NCBI RefSeq assembly: GCF_014385065.1
Contig: NZ_JACRTA010000001.1
Span: 682,001 to 746,000 of the forward strand
Direction of reading: 5' to 3'
DNA: 64,000 nt
Source: Lentihominibacter hominis
GTDB taxonomy: Bacteria; Bacillota; Clostridia; Peptostreptococcales; Anaerovoracaceae
Positions 54,839-64,000 of this stretch are shown piece after piece. The translations under genes were made by a program, and so were the position numbers. Under the pieces are notes generated by a model. The model did not search any database and was not told the DNA's origin. It worked only from the letters and a program-made list of their open reading frames with translations. The first letter of the stretch is position 1; the number at the start of each line of letters is the position of its first letter.

Positions 54839-55612
54839 CTACTGCGGCGTCTGCTGCTTAGCGTCGGTTCTTTTTCCTACCACGAAAAATCTTCCGTCAT
54901 CAGTATGATAAGCGCAGGTAGACAGCGTTACCAGCTGATCTCCGTACTCGGCAGTAACTCCTGTATCATAAGCTGATATAGATTTTACGCCTTTTACATA
55001 TTCATTGAAATCAGACCTGGAAGTTATTCCTGCATACTGATAATATTTGAATTCATTTGAATCTTCGGGATATATCTCCGTATACCCTGCTGCCAGCACC
55101 TCGTAAGTACCCTGACCTCCTTTGTATATAGTATCAAATCTGAAGGTCCTATGTTCATTAAAAAATTCTTTGTCCTCATATTTCAAAAGATCATGAAACA
55201 TCGTTCCGTTTTTCATATTATGTCCGTAAATAAGAAAATTGGATGTCGGTACGAATATATCGCTGGTTGCGTCCATAAATGGAGTCCCCGAAGATGTACT
55301 CTCCTTGTCGAACCCTCTTCGGATATAGTACTCCGGATCACTCTGAGTCTGCATCACAGGATAGTCTATCTTCGTATCTTCGACAGTCACCCATCCTATA
55401 ATATCCCCGTTGGCAAGATACAGATCCGCATATTTTCCCATTACTGTACCTTTGTCAGTGATAAGATCCTCCCTTTCCGTCTGAAGATCTTTCAGATCCT
55501 CAAGAGCATTCTGCTCTTTCATCCCGTTAATAAAATAGTCTGCAAGAACACCCGCTGAACCTATAAACACTATCAGACATATTATCAAGATTATTTTTCT
55601 TCCTAAACCCAT
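54839..55612 (-). CDS. srtB: Class B sortase
   Basis: Membrane transpeptidase anchoring surface proteins. 257 aa: N-terminal anchor at about 7-28, then a coiled stretch and the sortase B barrel. Catalytic H131 (LIYGHNM), C233 (TLSTCAY) and R241 (RFFVVGKR). No protein with a recognisable sorting signal is encoded in the window. It trails the ACT-domain gene by 29 bp, so may be read from the paaK-ior operon. Confidence 0.9.
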   Translation of the reverse strand: MGLGRKIILIICLIVFIGSAGVLADYFINGMKEQNALEDLKDLQTEREDLITDKGTVMGKYADLYLANGDIIGWVTVEDTKIDYPVMQTQSDPEYYIRRGFDKESTSSGTPFMDATSDIFVPTSNFLIYGHNMKNGTMFHDLLKYEDKEFFNEHRTFRFDTIYKGGQGTYEVLAAGYTEIYPEDSNEFKYYQYAGITSRSDFNEYVKGVKSISAYDTGVTAEYGDQLVTLSTCAYHTDDGRFFVVGKRTDAKQQTPQ

Positions 55613-55641
55613 ATTTTATGTCCCTTTCATAAAATCTTGCT

Positions 55642-56070
55642 TTATTTGCTCAATTCATTCATGCTGAACAGTTTAATGCCATTTGATGTCAATACATCTA
55701 TAGCCTTCTGAGGATCCTCAACTTTTATCATAATTACTGCCTCATCATCCTTAGCCTTGATAGTAGAATAAATATAATCTACACCTATATCATTATCAGC
55801 AAGTATCTTAAGAACTTTATGAAGACCTCCCGGTTTATCTTCCAAAGATACTGCCACGACTTCTGTAATGCTGGCAGTAAAACCTGCTTTTTTCAATATT
55901 TCCGTAGCCACCTCCGGGTCCGGAACAATGCATCTTAGAATACCGAAGTCAACAGTATCAGCAATGGTACTTGCCTTGATATCGATATTGTTATCGGCTA
56001 AAATCTTTGTTAAGTCCGCCAGCCTTCCCGTTGTGTTTTCTACAAACACCGACATCTGCTTAATTAACAT
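55642..56070 (-). CDS. Tandem ACT-domain protein
   Basis: 142 aa, two ACT domains (about 4-65 and 70-140: QMSVFVENTTGRLADLTKI; VVAVSLEDKPGGLHKVLKIL). Genes of this type commonly sit next to phenylacetate-CoA ligase and probably sense an amino acid. AAGGAGG before the ATG; 20 bp after paaK. Confidence 0.85.
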   Translation of the reverse strand: MLIKQMSVFVENTTGRLADLTKILADNNIDIKASTIADTVDFGILRCIVPDPEVATEILKKAGFTASITEVVAVSLEDKPGGLHKVLKILADNDIGVDYIYSTIKAKDDEAVIMIKVEDPQKAIDVLTSNGIKLFSMNELSK

Positions 56071-56090
56071 TTTAATTCCTCCTTTATCCC

Positions 56091-57389
56091 TTAAAGGTTT
56101 CTCGAATCTTTAACTCTAACGGCTTTGCCTTCGCTTCTCGGCAATGTTCCTTCATTGAGGAACTTGACTTTACAGCCGATGCCCAGCATATCTCTCAATG
56201 AGTGATCAAGTCTTCCTCTGAGTTCTTCTATAAACTTTATGTTGTCTATGGCAAGTCCGGAAGCCAGCTCAACCTCAAGATCAAATGTGTCTTTATTATT
56301 TTCTCTTCCCACATAAATCATATAGTTTATCGTAAGCTCCTCAAACTTAGATATCACTTCTTCTATTTGTGAAGGGAATACGTTAACTCCCCTTATAATA
56401 AGCATATCATCAGTTCTTCCCAGAATCTTGCTCATTCTGACCGTAGTCCTTCCGCAGCCGCACTTTTCCCTCATCAGATAACAGAGATCTCTTGTTCTGT
56501 ATCTTACCATAGGAAAGCCCTCTTTTCCAAGTGTCGTGAATACCAGCTCGCCTATTTCTCCGTCAGGCAATGGCTCAAGAGTTTCCGGATCTATTATTTC
56601 AGGATAAAAATAATCCTCCTGCACATGCATTCCTTCATTCTCATCACAGCTGATGGAAACTCCCGGACCTACGATTTCTGTAAGGCCGTAAATATCATAG
56701 GCCTTTATTCCCAGACCTTTCTCTATGCTTTCCTTCATTCCCTGAGTCCACGGCTCCGCACCGAAGATTCCCGCTTTCAGCGGCAGATCAGCCGGATCTA
56801 TTCCTTCCTTTGCAACACCTTCAGCTATGGTAAGGGCATATGAAGGCGTACATGCCAAAGCCGTACTCTTCATATCCTGCATAAACATTATCTGCTTTTT
56901 GGTATTGCCGCTGCTCATGGGAATAACCGTAGCTCCAATGGTTTCCGCTCCGATATGCGCTCCCAGACCTCCTGTAAAAAGACCGTATCCGTAAGCAACC
57001 TGAACCACTGATTTACTGTCCTGTCCTGCACTTGCCATAGCTCTGGCTACACATTCTCCCCAGATTTCCAGGTCTTTCCTCGTGTAACCTGCAACTTTAG
57101 GCTTGCCGGTCGTTCCTGATGAAGCGTGTATCCTCACTATTTCTTCCATGGGTTTTGCAAAGAGTCCTGTCGGATAATTTGCAGCAATATCCTCTTTTGT
57201 TATGAAAGGTAATTTTCTTATGTCGTCTAAGGATTCTATATCCTCAGGCTTAACACCGGCATCATCCATTTTCTTTCTATAGTAAGGCACATTGTCATAC
57301 TCATATTTTACGGTTTCCTTTAATTTTTTTAATTGCAGAGCTCGCATTGTTTCACGATCTGCGCATTCTATTTCCTTATTCCAAATCAT
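56091..57389 (-). CDS. paaK: Phenylacetate--CoA ligase
   Basis: Adenylate-forming ligase making aryl- or acyl-acetyl-CoA from the acid, ATP and CoA; may run toward acid in fermentation. 432 aa. ATP loop SSGTTGKPKVAGYT at about 91-104, AYDIYGLTEIVGPG, and the C-terminal RTDDMLIIRGVNVFPSQIEEV. Similar to the second copy at 59849. Downstream of iorB. Confidence 0.88.
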   Translation of the reverse strand: MIWNKEIECADRETMRALQLKKLKETVKYEYDNVPYYRKKMDDAGVKPEDIESLDDIRKLPFITKEDIAANYPTGLFAKPMEEIVRIHASSGTTGKPKVAGYTRKDLEIWGECVARAMASAGQDSKSVVQVAYGYGLFTGGLGAHIGAETIGATVIPMSSGNTKKQIMFMQDMKSTALACTPSYALTIAEGVAKEGIDPADLPLKAGIFGAEPWTQGMKESIEKGLGIKAYDIYGLTEIVGPGVSISCDENEGMHVQEDYFYPEIIDPETLEPLPDGEIGELVFTTLGKEGFPMVRYRTRDLCYLMREKCGCGRTTVRMSKILGRTDDMLIIRGVNVFPSQIEEVISKFEELTINYMIYVGRENNKDTFDLEVELASGLAIDNIKFIEELRGRLDHSLRDMLGIGCKVKFLNEGTLPRSEGKAVRVKDSRNL

Positions 57390-57451
57390 TCTGCAACTTT
57401 TCCTTTCATTTGTCTGTCCGCCTTAGGCGATCGTACAGGCTTTTTTAAGAT

Positions 57452-58027
57452 TTATGCGTTTCTTCCCATTTCAAACGCTTTTTTATTCAGTTCTACAAAC
57501 TTTGGTTTTACATTCTCCTCGATAACCTTGATCCACGCAGCTTCATCAAAAGGAAGATCCTTTGAAGCTGCTCCCAGAAGAACCACATTCACAGCTTTGA
57601 CACTTCCGCATTCTTCTGCTATCTCAAGAGCATTAAAAGCTTTAATAGTACCGGCCTTTTCCCGAAGTGTCTGCATGATATGCTCCGGGTACTTATCCTG
57701 TCCGAGAATCACTGGCATAGGAAGAATTTGCTGTGTATTAACATACATAGTTCCTCCTTTTTTAAGATAAGGCAGCCATCTGTATGCTTCCAACTCTTCA
57801 AAGGCAATTATAACATCAGCATCTCCCTCTTCTATTAGAGGGGAATTTACTGTATCTTCACTTATTTTTACATGAGTAACTACACTTCCGCCTCTTTGTG
57901 CCATTCCGTGTACTTCGGAAAGTTTTACATCAAAACCCTTTGCCAAAGCGAGATTGCCCAGAAGCACGCTGGCAAGCAATGTTCCCTGTCCGCCTACACC
58001 TACTATAAGTATATTTGACTTATTCAT
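57452..58027 (-). CDS. iorB: Indolepyruvate oxidoreductase beta subunit
   Basis: 191 aa pyruvate:ferredoxin-type gamma domain: NILIVGVGGQGTLLASVLLG at the N-terminus, SEVHGMAQRGGSVVTHV. Partner of IorA in oxidative decarboxylation of arylpyruvates to aryl-acetyl-CoA with ferredoxin reduction. Begins 1 bp after iorA. Confidence 0.92.
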   Translation of the reverse strand: MNKSNILIVGVGGQGTLLASVLLGNLALAKGFDVKLSEVHGMAQRGGSVVTHVKISEDTVNSPLIEEGDADVIIAFEELEAYRWLPYLKKGGTMYVNTQQILPMPVILGQDKYPEHIMQTLREKAGTIKAFNALEIAEECGSVKAVNVVLLGAASKDLPFDEAAWIKVIEENVKPKFVELNKKAFEMGRNA

Positions 58028-58028
58028 G

Positions 58029-59768
58029 CTATTTGTCCTCCTTTGCTTTTGAATCTATCTCTATAGCGTCGAAAGGACATACCTCTGCACAAAGCTCACA
58101 GCCTACACATCTGTCCGGTACTATGAACGGTCTGCCGTCCTTTTCCTCGATAGCAGGACATCCTATCTTCATACACATCTTGCAGTTCTTACACTTATCA
58201 GTAACAGTGTAAGGGATATCCGGCTGTTTTACTATAAGAGCACATGGTCTCTTTGTTATTATGACAGATAATTCGCCTCTCTCCGTTTCAGTCTTTATTA
58301 CTTCTTCCAGTTCCTTGATCTTAAACGGATCTATCTCTGTTATATGTTTCACTCCGCAGGCTCTGCACATTGCCGCAATATCTATCGCCGGAGCTTCATC
58401 GCCCTGCGCGTTTTTTCCTGTAGACGGATTATCCTGGTGACCTGTCATGCCGGTGATTCTGTTATCCAAAATTATCACTGTTCCTTTAGATCCATTATAG
58501 TTCATATTAACAAGGCCTGTAATTCCCGAATGGAAGAATGTAGAATCTCCCAAGACAGCCACTACATCCTTGCTGTCGCCTATGGCCTTTTCAAAACCGT
58601 GGGCCATTGTGATGGAGGCCCCCATGCAAAGGCATGCATCCATTGCCGATGTCGGAGGAAGTGAACCCAGAGTATAACATCCAATATCGCCAAGTACGGT
58701 TTTCTTAAGCTTGCTCAATACGTGAAAAAGACCTCTGTGAGGGCATCCTGCGCATAAAAGAGGCGGTCTTCCCGGAACATTGTCGATCTCTATGGTTTCT
58801 GCCACAGGCATACCGAAAGCTGCTCTTATCATATTAGCGCTGTACTCACCCTGTATAGTAAACATATCCTTACCGCCGGCCAGCTTCACACCCATAGCTC
58901 TTATCTGTTCTTCAAAATAAGGATTTCCTTCTTCTATAACATAAAGTTTATCGACTTTTGAAGCAAAATCCTCTATCAGCTTCTTCGGAATAGGATTGAT
59001 AAGTCCCATTTTCAGTACGCTGACCTCCGGAAGAGCTTCCTTAACATACTGATAACAGATCCCGCTGGTAATGATTCCTATGGAAGTGTCATTAATCTCC
59101 ACTCTGTTGATATCCATGGTATTACTATCTTCAGCTATCCGGTTCATGCGTTCTTCCTGGATTATATGTAACTTTTTGGCCATAGCAGGCATGGCAACGT
59201 ACTTCTGTATATTTTTTTTATATGGAATCCTGTCTTTTTCAACTCTCTGTCCCATTTCAACTATCCCTCTTGAATGGGACAGCCTCGTATTTGATCTCAG
59301 AAGCACTACTGTATCATACTTTTCACTGATCTCATAAGCAAGTTTCATATAATCCTTACATTCCTGAGCATTTGCCGGCTCCAGCATAGGAACTCCGGCG
59401 CTTCTTCCGTAATATCTTGAATCCTGCTCATTCTGACTGGAATGGCACCCGTTATCATCAGCCACCAGAATCACAGCTCCCCCTGTAACACCTGTGTACG
59501 CCGCTGTGAAAAACGGATCAGCCGCTACATTCAGACCTACGTGTTTCATACATGAAAGAGAACGCACACCCCCTATGGAAGCTCCTACAGCAACTTCTGT
59601 ACCCACCTTCTCATTAGGCGCCCACTCCACATGAATTTCATTGTATTTTGCTAAATTTTCCGTTACCTCTGTACTGGGAGTCCCCGGATATGATGACACG
59701 ACTTTAACACCGGCCTCATAGGCTCCTCTCGCAAAGGCTTCATTGCCCAGCATAATTTTCTTTTCCAT
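58029..59768 (-). CDS. iorA: Indolepyruvate ferredoxin oxidoreductase alpha subunit
   Basis: 579 aa. N-terminal pyruvate-ferredoxin fold (GNEAFARGAYEAGVKVVSSY, PGTPSTEV), TPP-binding block GDIGCYTLGSLPPTSAMDAC with a downstream GDSTF and N, and a C-terminal two-cluster ferredoxin domain (CKNCKMCMKIGCP; CVGCELCAEVCP). Catabolises aromatic, and possibly branched, 2-oxoacids from amino acids. Confidence 0.94.
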   Translation of the reverse strand: MEKKIMLGNEAFARGAYEAGVKVVSSYPGTPSTEVTENLAKYNEIHVEWAPNEKVGTEVAVGASIGGVRSLSCMKHVGLNVAADPFFTAAYTGVTGGAVILVADDNGCHSSQNEQDSRYYGRSAGVPMLEPANAQECKDYMKLAYEISEKYDTVVLLRSNTRLSHSRGIVEMGQRVEKDRIPYKKNIQKYVAMPAMAKKLHIIQEERMNRIAEDSNTMDINRVEINDTSIGIITSGICYQYVKEALPEVSVLKMGLINPIPKKLIEDFASKVDKLYVIEEGNPYFEEQIRAMGVKLAGGKDMFTIQGEYSANMIRAAFGMPVAETIEIDNVPGRPPLLCAGCPHRGLFHVLSKLKKTVLGDIGCYTLGSLPPTSAMDACLCMGASITMAHGFEKAIGDSKDVVAVLGDSTFFHSGITGLVNMNYNGSKGTVIILDNRITGMTGHQDNPSTGKNAQGDEAPAIDIAAMCRACGVKHITEIDPFKIKELEEVIKTETERGELSVIITKRPCALIVKQPDIPYTVTDKCKNCKMCMKIGCPAIEEKDGRPFIVPDRCVGCELCAEVCPFDAIEIDSKAKEDK

Positions 59769-59848
59769 ATCTGTATCTTCTACCTTTCTTTTCCATTGAA
59801 CCGCCGGCGGCGACTTTTCGGACTGCGCCTACCCGGCTTTTCTGTTTA

Positions 59849-61159
59849 CTACTTATGTGTTCTCTTGTCTATTACTTTCTTTCCCTTACCTTCATATCTC
59901 GGCAGTGTTCCCGGTGTAACCAATGTTATCTTGGCATCTATATTGAGAACCGATTTTATATTATGCCTTATTTTAGCTCTCAGGTTTTCCAGTTTATTAT
60001 AATCATCAAGCAGCGAAGCATCAGAGAACTCTATTCTTATCTCTATTCTGTCAAGATAGTCCTCTGTAGTCACTATGATCTCATAAAATGGCTCTATCTC
60101 ATTCATAGCCATTATCACAGACTCTATCTGAGAAGGGAACACATTGACACCTCTGATAACCATCATATCATCTGTACGCCCCTGTACTTTGTTCATTCTC
60201 ATGGACGTCCTTCCGCATTCACACGGCTCATCATTCAGCCATGTAATATCCCTTGTTCTGTATCGGAGCATAGGGAAAGCCTCCTTAGTAAGAGTTGTTA
60301 TAACAAGCTCTCCCTTATCCCCCGTGGGCAGAGGCTCCAGCGTATCAGGATCTATTATTTCCGAGATAAACTGATCTTCAGCGATATGCAGTCCCTTTTT
60401 AAGATAGCACTCTCCCGAATATCCCGGTCCCCCCACTTCCGAAAGACCGTAATTTTCCGTTGCCAATATACCCAGCTGAGCTTCGATTTTCGCTCTCATT
60501 TCTTCTGTATGACCTTCTCCTCCAAAAAGGGCAAGTCTCAGTTTTATAGTATCCTTATCTATACCTTTTTTCTCTATTTCATCAGCCAGATACAATGCGT
60601 ATGAAGGGGTTGCTATGAGAATTGTACTTCCGAAATCCTGCATGAGCATTATCTGTCTGTCAGTATTGCCGCTGGACAACGGAACTACCATCGCTCCTAT
60701 CTTCTCCATCCCGTAATGCAGTCCGAATCCTCCTGTGAACAGGCCATATCCGAAAGCAATCTGCACTATATCATCGGCAGTTCCTCCCGCCGCACAGATA
60801 ACCCTTGCCATAATCTCTGACCAATTATCCAGATCATTTCTTGTATAGCCTACAATCTTAGGTTTGCCTGTCGTTCCCGATGATCCATGAACTCTTACCA
60901 CATCTCTCTTTGGCACTGCAAAAAGTCCAAAAGGATAATTGTTCTTCAGATCGTCTGCCGTAGTAAACGGAATATGTTTTAAATCGGTCAATGTCCTGAT
61001 ATGTTCGGGCTTAAGCCCGATCTCATCAAACTTATTCTTATAGAACGGCACATTGTTGTAACAGACCTGTACTGTCTTTTTCAATCGATCGAGCTGGATA
61101 GCGTTTTTGGTCTCCCTATCGGCACATTCCATCTCTTTGTTCCAAATCATGTGTTCCAT
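59849..61159 (-). CDS. paaK: Phenylacetate--CoA ligase, second copy
   Basis: 436 aa, about 60% similar by eye to the 56091 copy. SSGTTGKPKIVGYT, ATENYGLSEVGGPG and GRTDDMMVIRGVNVFPSQIE. First gene of paaK-iorA-iorB-paaK-ACT. Having two ligases around one oxidoreductase suggests different aryl or branched acids. Confidence 0.88.
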   Translation of the reverse strand: MEHMIWNKEMECADRETKNAIQLDRLKKTVQVCYNNVPFYKNKFDEIGLKPEHIRTLTDLKHIPFTTADDLKNNYPFGLFAVPKRDVVRVHGSSGTTGKPKIVGYTRNDLDNWSEIMARVICAAGGTADDIVQIAFGYGLFTGGFGLHYGMEKIGAMVVPLSSGNTDRQIMLMQDFGSTILIATPSYALYLADEIEKKGIDKDTIKLRLALFGGEGHTEEMRAKIEAQLGILATENYGLSEVGGPGYSGECYLKKGLHIAEDQFISEIIDPDTLEPLPTGDKGELVITTLTKEAFPMLRYRTRDITWLNDEPCECGRTSMRMNKVQGRTDDMMVIRGVNVFPSQIESVIMAMNEIEPFYEIIVTTEDYLDRIEIRIEFSDASLLDDYNKLENLRAKIRHNIKSVLNIDAKITLVTPGTLPRYEGKGKKVIDKRTHK

Positions 61160-61303
61160 TTTATTTCCTTCTTTATTATTATGTAGGTAACATCATCAAA
61201 ACCGATTCTGCTCCTATATTAATATACCATAAAATCACCGAAATTCATATATTTTATTATCCGCCACTAAAGGGAGAAATGGTATGGAAACTATTCTAAA
61301 AGA

Positions 61304-61346
61304 TAAAAATAAGCCGCTGTATTAATCTCAGTTAACACAGCAGCTT
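61304..61346 (-). terminator. Terminator after the 61359 amidohydrolase
   Basis: AAGCTGCTGT / ACAGCGGCTT (one G-U) then ATTTTTA on the minus strand. Confidence 0.8.
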
Positions 61347-61358
61347 GATTTCAGTAAT

Positions 61359-62966
61359 TTAATTTTCACCCTGAAGTTTATCGTAAACTATTTCTCCGTC
61401 AAATATTGTCATGTCAGTTTTAGTAGAAAGCATATTATCTATATTTTCAAATATATTGCGGCTAAATACATTTATATCGGCAAATTTGCCCTTTTCAACA
61501 GTCCCCAGTTTATCTTCCATACACATCATATAGGCAGGTCCTATAGTAGAATTCTTCAAAGCTTCGGCAACTGTGAATTTTTCCTGCGGATTCCAGCCTT
61601 CTTGCGGCATATCATTAGCCATTCTCCTTGTGACCGCTCTGTAAACAGTGTCTACAGGATCCAGATCAACAATAGGATAATCAGTGCCAAAAGCTACTCT
61701 CGCTCCATTTTTTTCAAGAGTCTTTCCTATCCATGACAAACGAAGCCGTTTTTCATCAAGCATGATAAATGCCGGATGAATTTCAAGAGAATCTATAACT
61801 ATATGCGAAGGCTGTATGCTGGCTATGGTATTAGTCTTTGCAAATCTTCCGATATCGTCTTCATGAATAACTTCTATATGCTCGATAGTATTTCTCACAT
61901 CTTTCTCCCCATACTCCTTTCTTGCTGTCTGGTAAGCATCAAGAGCCATTCTTACCGCTCCGTCACCGCAGGCATGCAGCCTCATGGCTATATCATTTTT
62001 ATAACATTGCCGGCTCTTCTCATTAAGCCATTCCTGATCCACCAGAGGCTGAGAACAAAACCCCGGACGATCTGAATAATCCTCAACCATATATCCTGTA
62101 TATGCCAGAGGCGTTCCATCTATAAAACCTTTCAGCCCTAAAAACCTCAGCTTATCCGAATTATACTCGTCTCTGAGCTTTATTGCCTCTTGTATATCCA
62201 TTTCCATATGAGGAGCAAAAAATACTCTCATTTTCAGCTGATTCTTCTTTTCAAGACGCCTGCATGCTTTATGCTTCATTATCCTCATTACATGAACAGC
62301 CCCAATGGAGGTTATTCCCTTACTGTGAGCAACATCCATAAAAGCCTTTATCATCTCCTCTTCCATAACAGAAGATGCATTGAGGGCTTTTTCCGTCACC
62401 ATCTCCATGGCAGGCTGTTCAAGAAAAAATCCTGTAGGCTCTCCATCTTCATCTCTGCCTATCGTTCCTCCTTCAGGATCAGGAGTATTTCTGTCAATGC
62501 CACACAGCTCAAGGGTCTTACTGTTTACCCATACTGAATGTAATTCATTATTAAAAGCTATTACCGGCCGATCAGGAAAGTACTTATCCAATGACGCCTT
62601 ACTCGGCAACTTTGCCTCTGGCCATCTGTAATTATGCCATCTGAAACCTATGACCCATTCGTCATTTCGTTTTTTGTAAGCATCATAAAGCATTTTTGCA
62701 GCCTCTTCTTCTGTATTTGATTCATATATATCTACAGTTCCGGCATGCAAAGCGCCGAGAAACAAATGTACATGCCCATCTATAAGCCCCGCTGTCACAG
62801 TTCTGTCACCACAGTCTTTTATTTCATATTTACAAGGATCGTTATACTTATCTGTATCTCCTTTTACCACAGATTTTATCTTATTTCCCTCAATCTCTAT
62901 ATAACCTGCAAAGGGAGTATCGGCAACACTATCGTAAATACATGAGCTTTTCAATACTAAATTCAT
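61359..62966 (-). CDS. YtcJ-type metal-dependent amidohydrolase, tandem copy 1
   Basis: 535 aa from the ATG after AAAGGAAG; a frame extension to 63023 is unsupported. H65 and H67 (GLIDGHVHLFLGA), LKGFIDGT lysine, LHACGDGA histidine, EHIEVIHEDDI histidine, GTDYPIVDLDP aspartate. It belongs to a subgroup distinct from the copies at 2578 and 7556. Starts 77 bp after the end of an almost identical gene, so is the second gene of a tandem pair. Confidence 0.87.
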   Translation of the reverse strand: MNLVLKSSCIYDSVADTPFAGYIEIEGNKIKSVVKGDTDKYNDPCKYEIKDCGDRTVTAGLIDGHVHLFLGALHAGTVDIYESNTEEEAAKMLYDAYKKRNDEWVIGFRWHNYRWPEAKLPSKASLDKYFPDRPVIAFNNELHSVWVNSKTLELCGIDRNTPDPEGGTIGRDEDGEPTGFFLEQPAMEMVTEKALNASSVMEEEMIKAFMDVAHSKGITSIGAVHVMRIMKHKACRRLEKKNQLKMRVFFAPHMEMDIQEAIKLRDEYNSDKLRFLGLKGFIDGTPLAYTGYMVEDYSDRPGFCSQPLVDQEWLNEKSRQCYKNDIAMRLHACGDGAVRMALDAYQTARKEYGEKDVRNTIEHIEVIHEDDIGRFAKTNTIASIQPSHIVIDSLEIHPAFIMLDEKRLRLSWIGKTLEKNGARVAFGTDYPIVDLDPVDTVYRAVTRRMANDMPQEGWNPQEKFTVAEALKNSTIGPAYMMCMEDKLGTVEKGKFADINVFSRNIFENIDNMLSTKTDMTIFDGEIVYDKLQGEN

Positions 62967-63043
62967 TGCGTCTTCCTTTCTGCGGCAGCAGCCGCCAACT
63001 GCAAAGCCAGAGGAAAACAACATTCTCTCTGGCTTTCAAAAGC

Positions 63044-64000
63044 TTATAGTTTATCGTAAACAACTTCTCCGTCGAACACAGTCATCACCGTTTCAGTGGA
63101 AAGCATATCATCAGTATCTTCAAATATGTTACGACTGAATACATTTATATCTGCAAGCTTTCCTTCTTCCAGAGAACCCAATTTATCTTCCATGCACATC
63201 ATATAGGCAGGCCCTATAGTTGAATTTTTTAGAGCCTCGGATACCGTGAATTTTTCCTGCGGATTCCAACCTTCCTCAGGAAGATTATCCTCCATTCTTC
63301 TCTTGACTGCCCTGTACACCGAATCTACAGGATCCAAGTCTACGATAGGAAAATCCGTACCAAAGGCTACCTGCGCGCCGTTTTTCTCCAGCGTCTTTCC
63401 TATCCACGACAGGCGCACCCTCTTTTCATCCATCATATCAAATATAGGATGCTTTTCCAGCGACTCCATTAACATATGGCACGGCTGTATGCTGGCTATG
63501 GTATTAGTCTTTGCGAATCTTCCGATATCATCTTCATGGATTACCTCTATATGCTCGATAGTATTCCTCACATCCTTTTCGCCCAGCTCTTTTCTGGCTA
63601 TTTCAAAGGCGTCCAGCGCCATTCTTACCGCTCCGTCTCCGCAGGCGTGAAGCCTCATGGCAATATCGTTCTTATAACATTCTCTGCTTTTTTCATAAAG
63701 CCATTCTCTATCTACGAGAGGTTCCGAACGAAAACCCGGGCGATCTGCATAAGGCTCTACCATATATCCCGTATATCCCAGCGGTGTTCCATCAAGGAAA
63801 CCTTTCAGTCCCAAAAATCTCAGCTTATCTGAAGTATATTCTTTCTTAAGCTTAATTGCTTCATCTATATCCATCTCCATGTGAGGAGCAAAGAAAACTC
63901 TGACCTTGAGCTTATTCTTTTCTTCAAGACGTCTGCAAGCTTCATTCTTCATTATTCTGAGGACATGAACTGCACCTACTGTGGTAACGCCTTTGGTGTG
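63044..64000 (-). CDS. YtcJ-type amidohydrolase, tandem copy 2 (cut by window edge)
   Basis: C-terminal 318 codons of a gene continuing past the window; the frame is open to base 64000 and the edge codons (HTKGVTTVGAVHV) align with copy 1 (HSKGITSIGAVHV). About 85% identical to copy 1 in the shared part, with the same LKGFLDGT, LHACGDGA, EHIEVIHEDDI and GTDFPIVDLDP motifs. An internal ATG at 63952 is not the true start. Confidence 0.87.
   Translation of the reverse strand, partial: HTKGVTTVGAVHVLRIMKNEACRRLEEKNKLKVRVFFAPHMEMDIDEAIKLKKEYTSDKLRFLGLKGFLDGTPLGYTGYMVEPYADRPGFRSEPLVDREWLYEKSRECYKNDIAMRLHACGDGAVRMALDAFEIARKELGEKDVRNTIEHIEVIHEDDIGRFAKTNTIASIQPCHMLMESLEKHPIFDMMDEKRVRLSWIGKTLEKNGAQVAFGTDFPIVDLDPVDSVYRAVKRRMEDNLPEEGWNPQEKFTVSEALKNSTIGPAYMMCMEDKLGSLEEGKLADINVFSRNIFEDTDDMLSTETVMTVFDGEVVYDKL

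Noticed and set aside
59855..60604. Open frame of 249 codons opposite the second paaK
   Set aside because: Antisense shadow without ribosome site or recognisable motif.

Overview
This is a low- to mid-GC window with short, tightly packed operons, strong AGGAGG-type ribosome binding sites and several Firmicutes hallmarks: a lysine riboswitch on lysA, a leucine-type T-box on leuA, the endospore genes sipL and spoIIR, a class B sortase, and 2-oxoacid:ferredoxin chemistry (iorAB). It is most likely the chromosome of an anaerobic, endospore-forming, amino-acid-fermenting clostridium. A relative of the Anaerovoracaceae / Family XIII is my guess from gene content, not something the sequence proves. 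I see no rRNA, tRNA, insertion sequence, prophage or CRISPR array.

Layout. 1-830: start of lysA with its riboswitch. 0.8-14 kb (all minus): a peptide and amino-acid salvage block with an APC permease, two YtcJ-type amidohydrolases, an M20 dipeptidase and two secreted M28 peptidase lipoproteins, interrupted by an Lsa-type ABC-F gene with an attenuator-like leader. 14-15.7 kb: a membrane-anchored LuxR regulator coupled to a CvpA-like gene. 15.8-22.6 kb (plus): an unknown protein, tadA, an Ig-like membrane protein, ispE, a GntR regulator, sipL and spoIIR. 22.7-31.4 kb (minus): an Fe-S type Rrf2 regulator, then leuA-leuC-leuD-leuB flanked by two paralogous saccharopine-dehydrogenase-like genes. 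31.6-43 kb: AraC regulator, ilvB-ilvN-ilvC-ilvD, a prolidase-like amidohydrolase, ogt, aguB and a second AraC regulator. 43-45 kb: an SPFH membrane protein with a small ribbon-helix-helix protein. 45-54 kb: an accessory-looking island of two amidohydrolases, two APC permeases, a DUF3237 protein, two AraC regulators and a DUF1836 regulator. 54-61 kb: hemolysin III, sortase B, and paaK-iorA-iorB-paaK-ACT for arylpyruvate oxidation. 61-64 kb: a tandem pair of near-identical amidohydrolases, the second cut by the window edge.

How it fits together. Extracellular M28 peptidases, APC permeases, cytoplasmic M20 and amidohydrolase enzymes, and IorAB/PaaK form a plausible route from peptides or N-blocked amino acids to acyl-CoA. 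The leu and ilv operons supply branched-chain amino acids under T-box and possibly other leader control. The most unusual property is six YtcJ-family amidohydrolases plus one prolidase-like amidohydrolase in 64 kb, repeatedly next to APC permeases and near AraC regulators; this is my best candidate for an undescribed catabolic system. Secondary candidates are a 78-nt structured leader in front of a saccharopine-dehydrogenase-like gene, a paired-palindrome operator at the SPFH/RHH operon, a shared element in front of both M28 genes, and AraC regulators that appear to keep fragments of a GH39 glycosidase domain.
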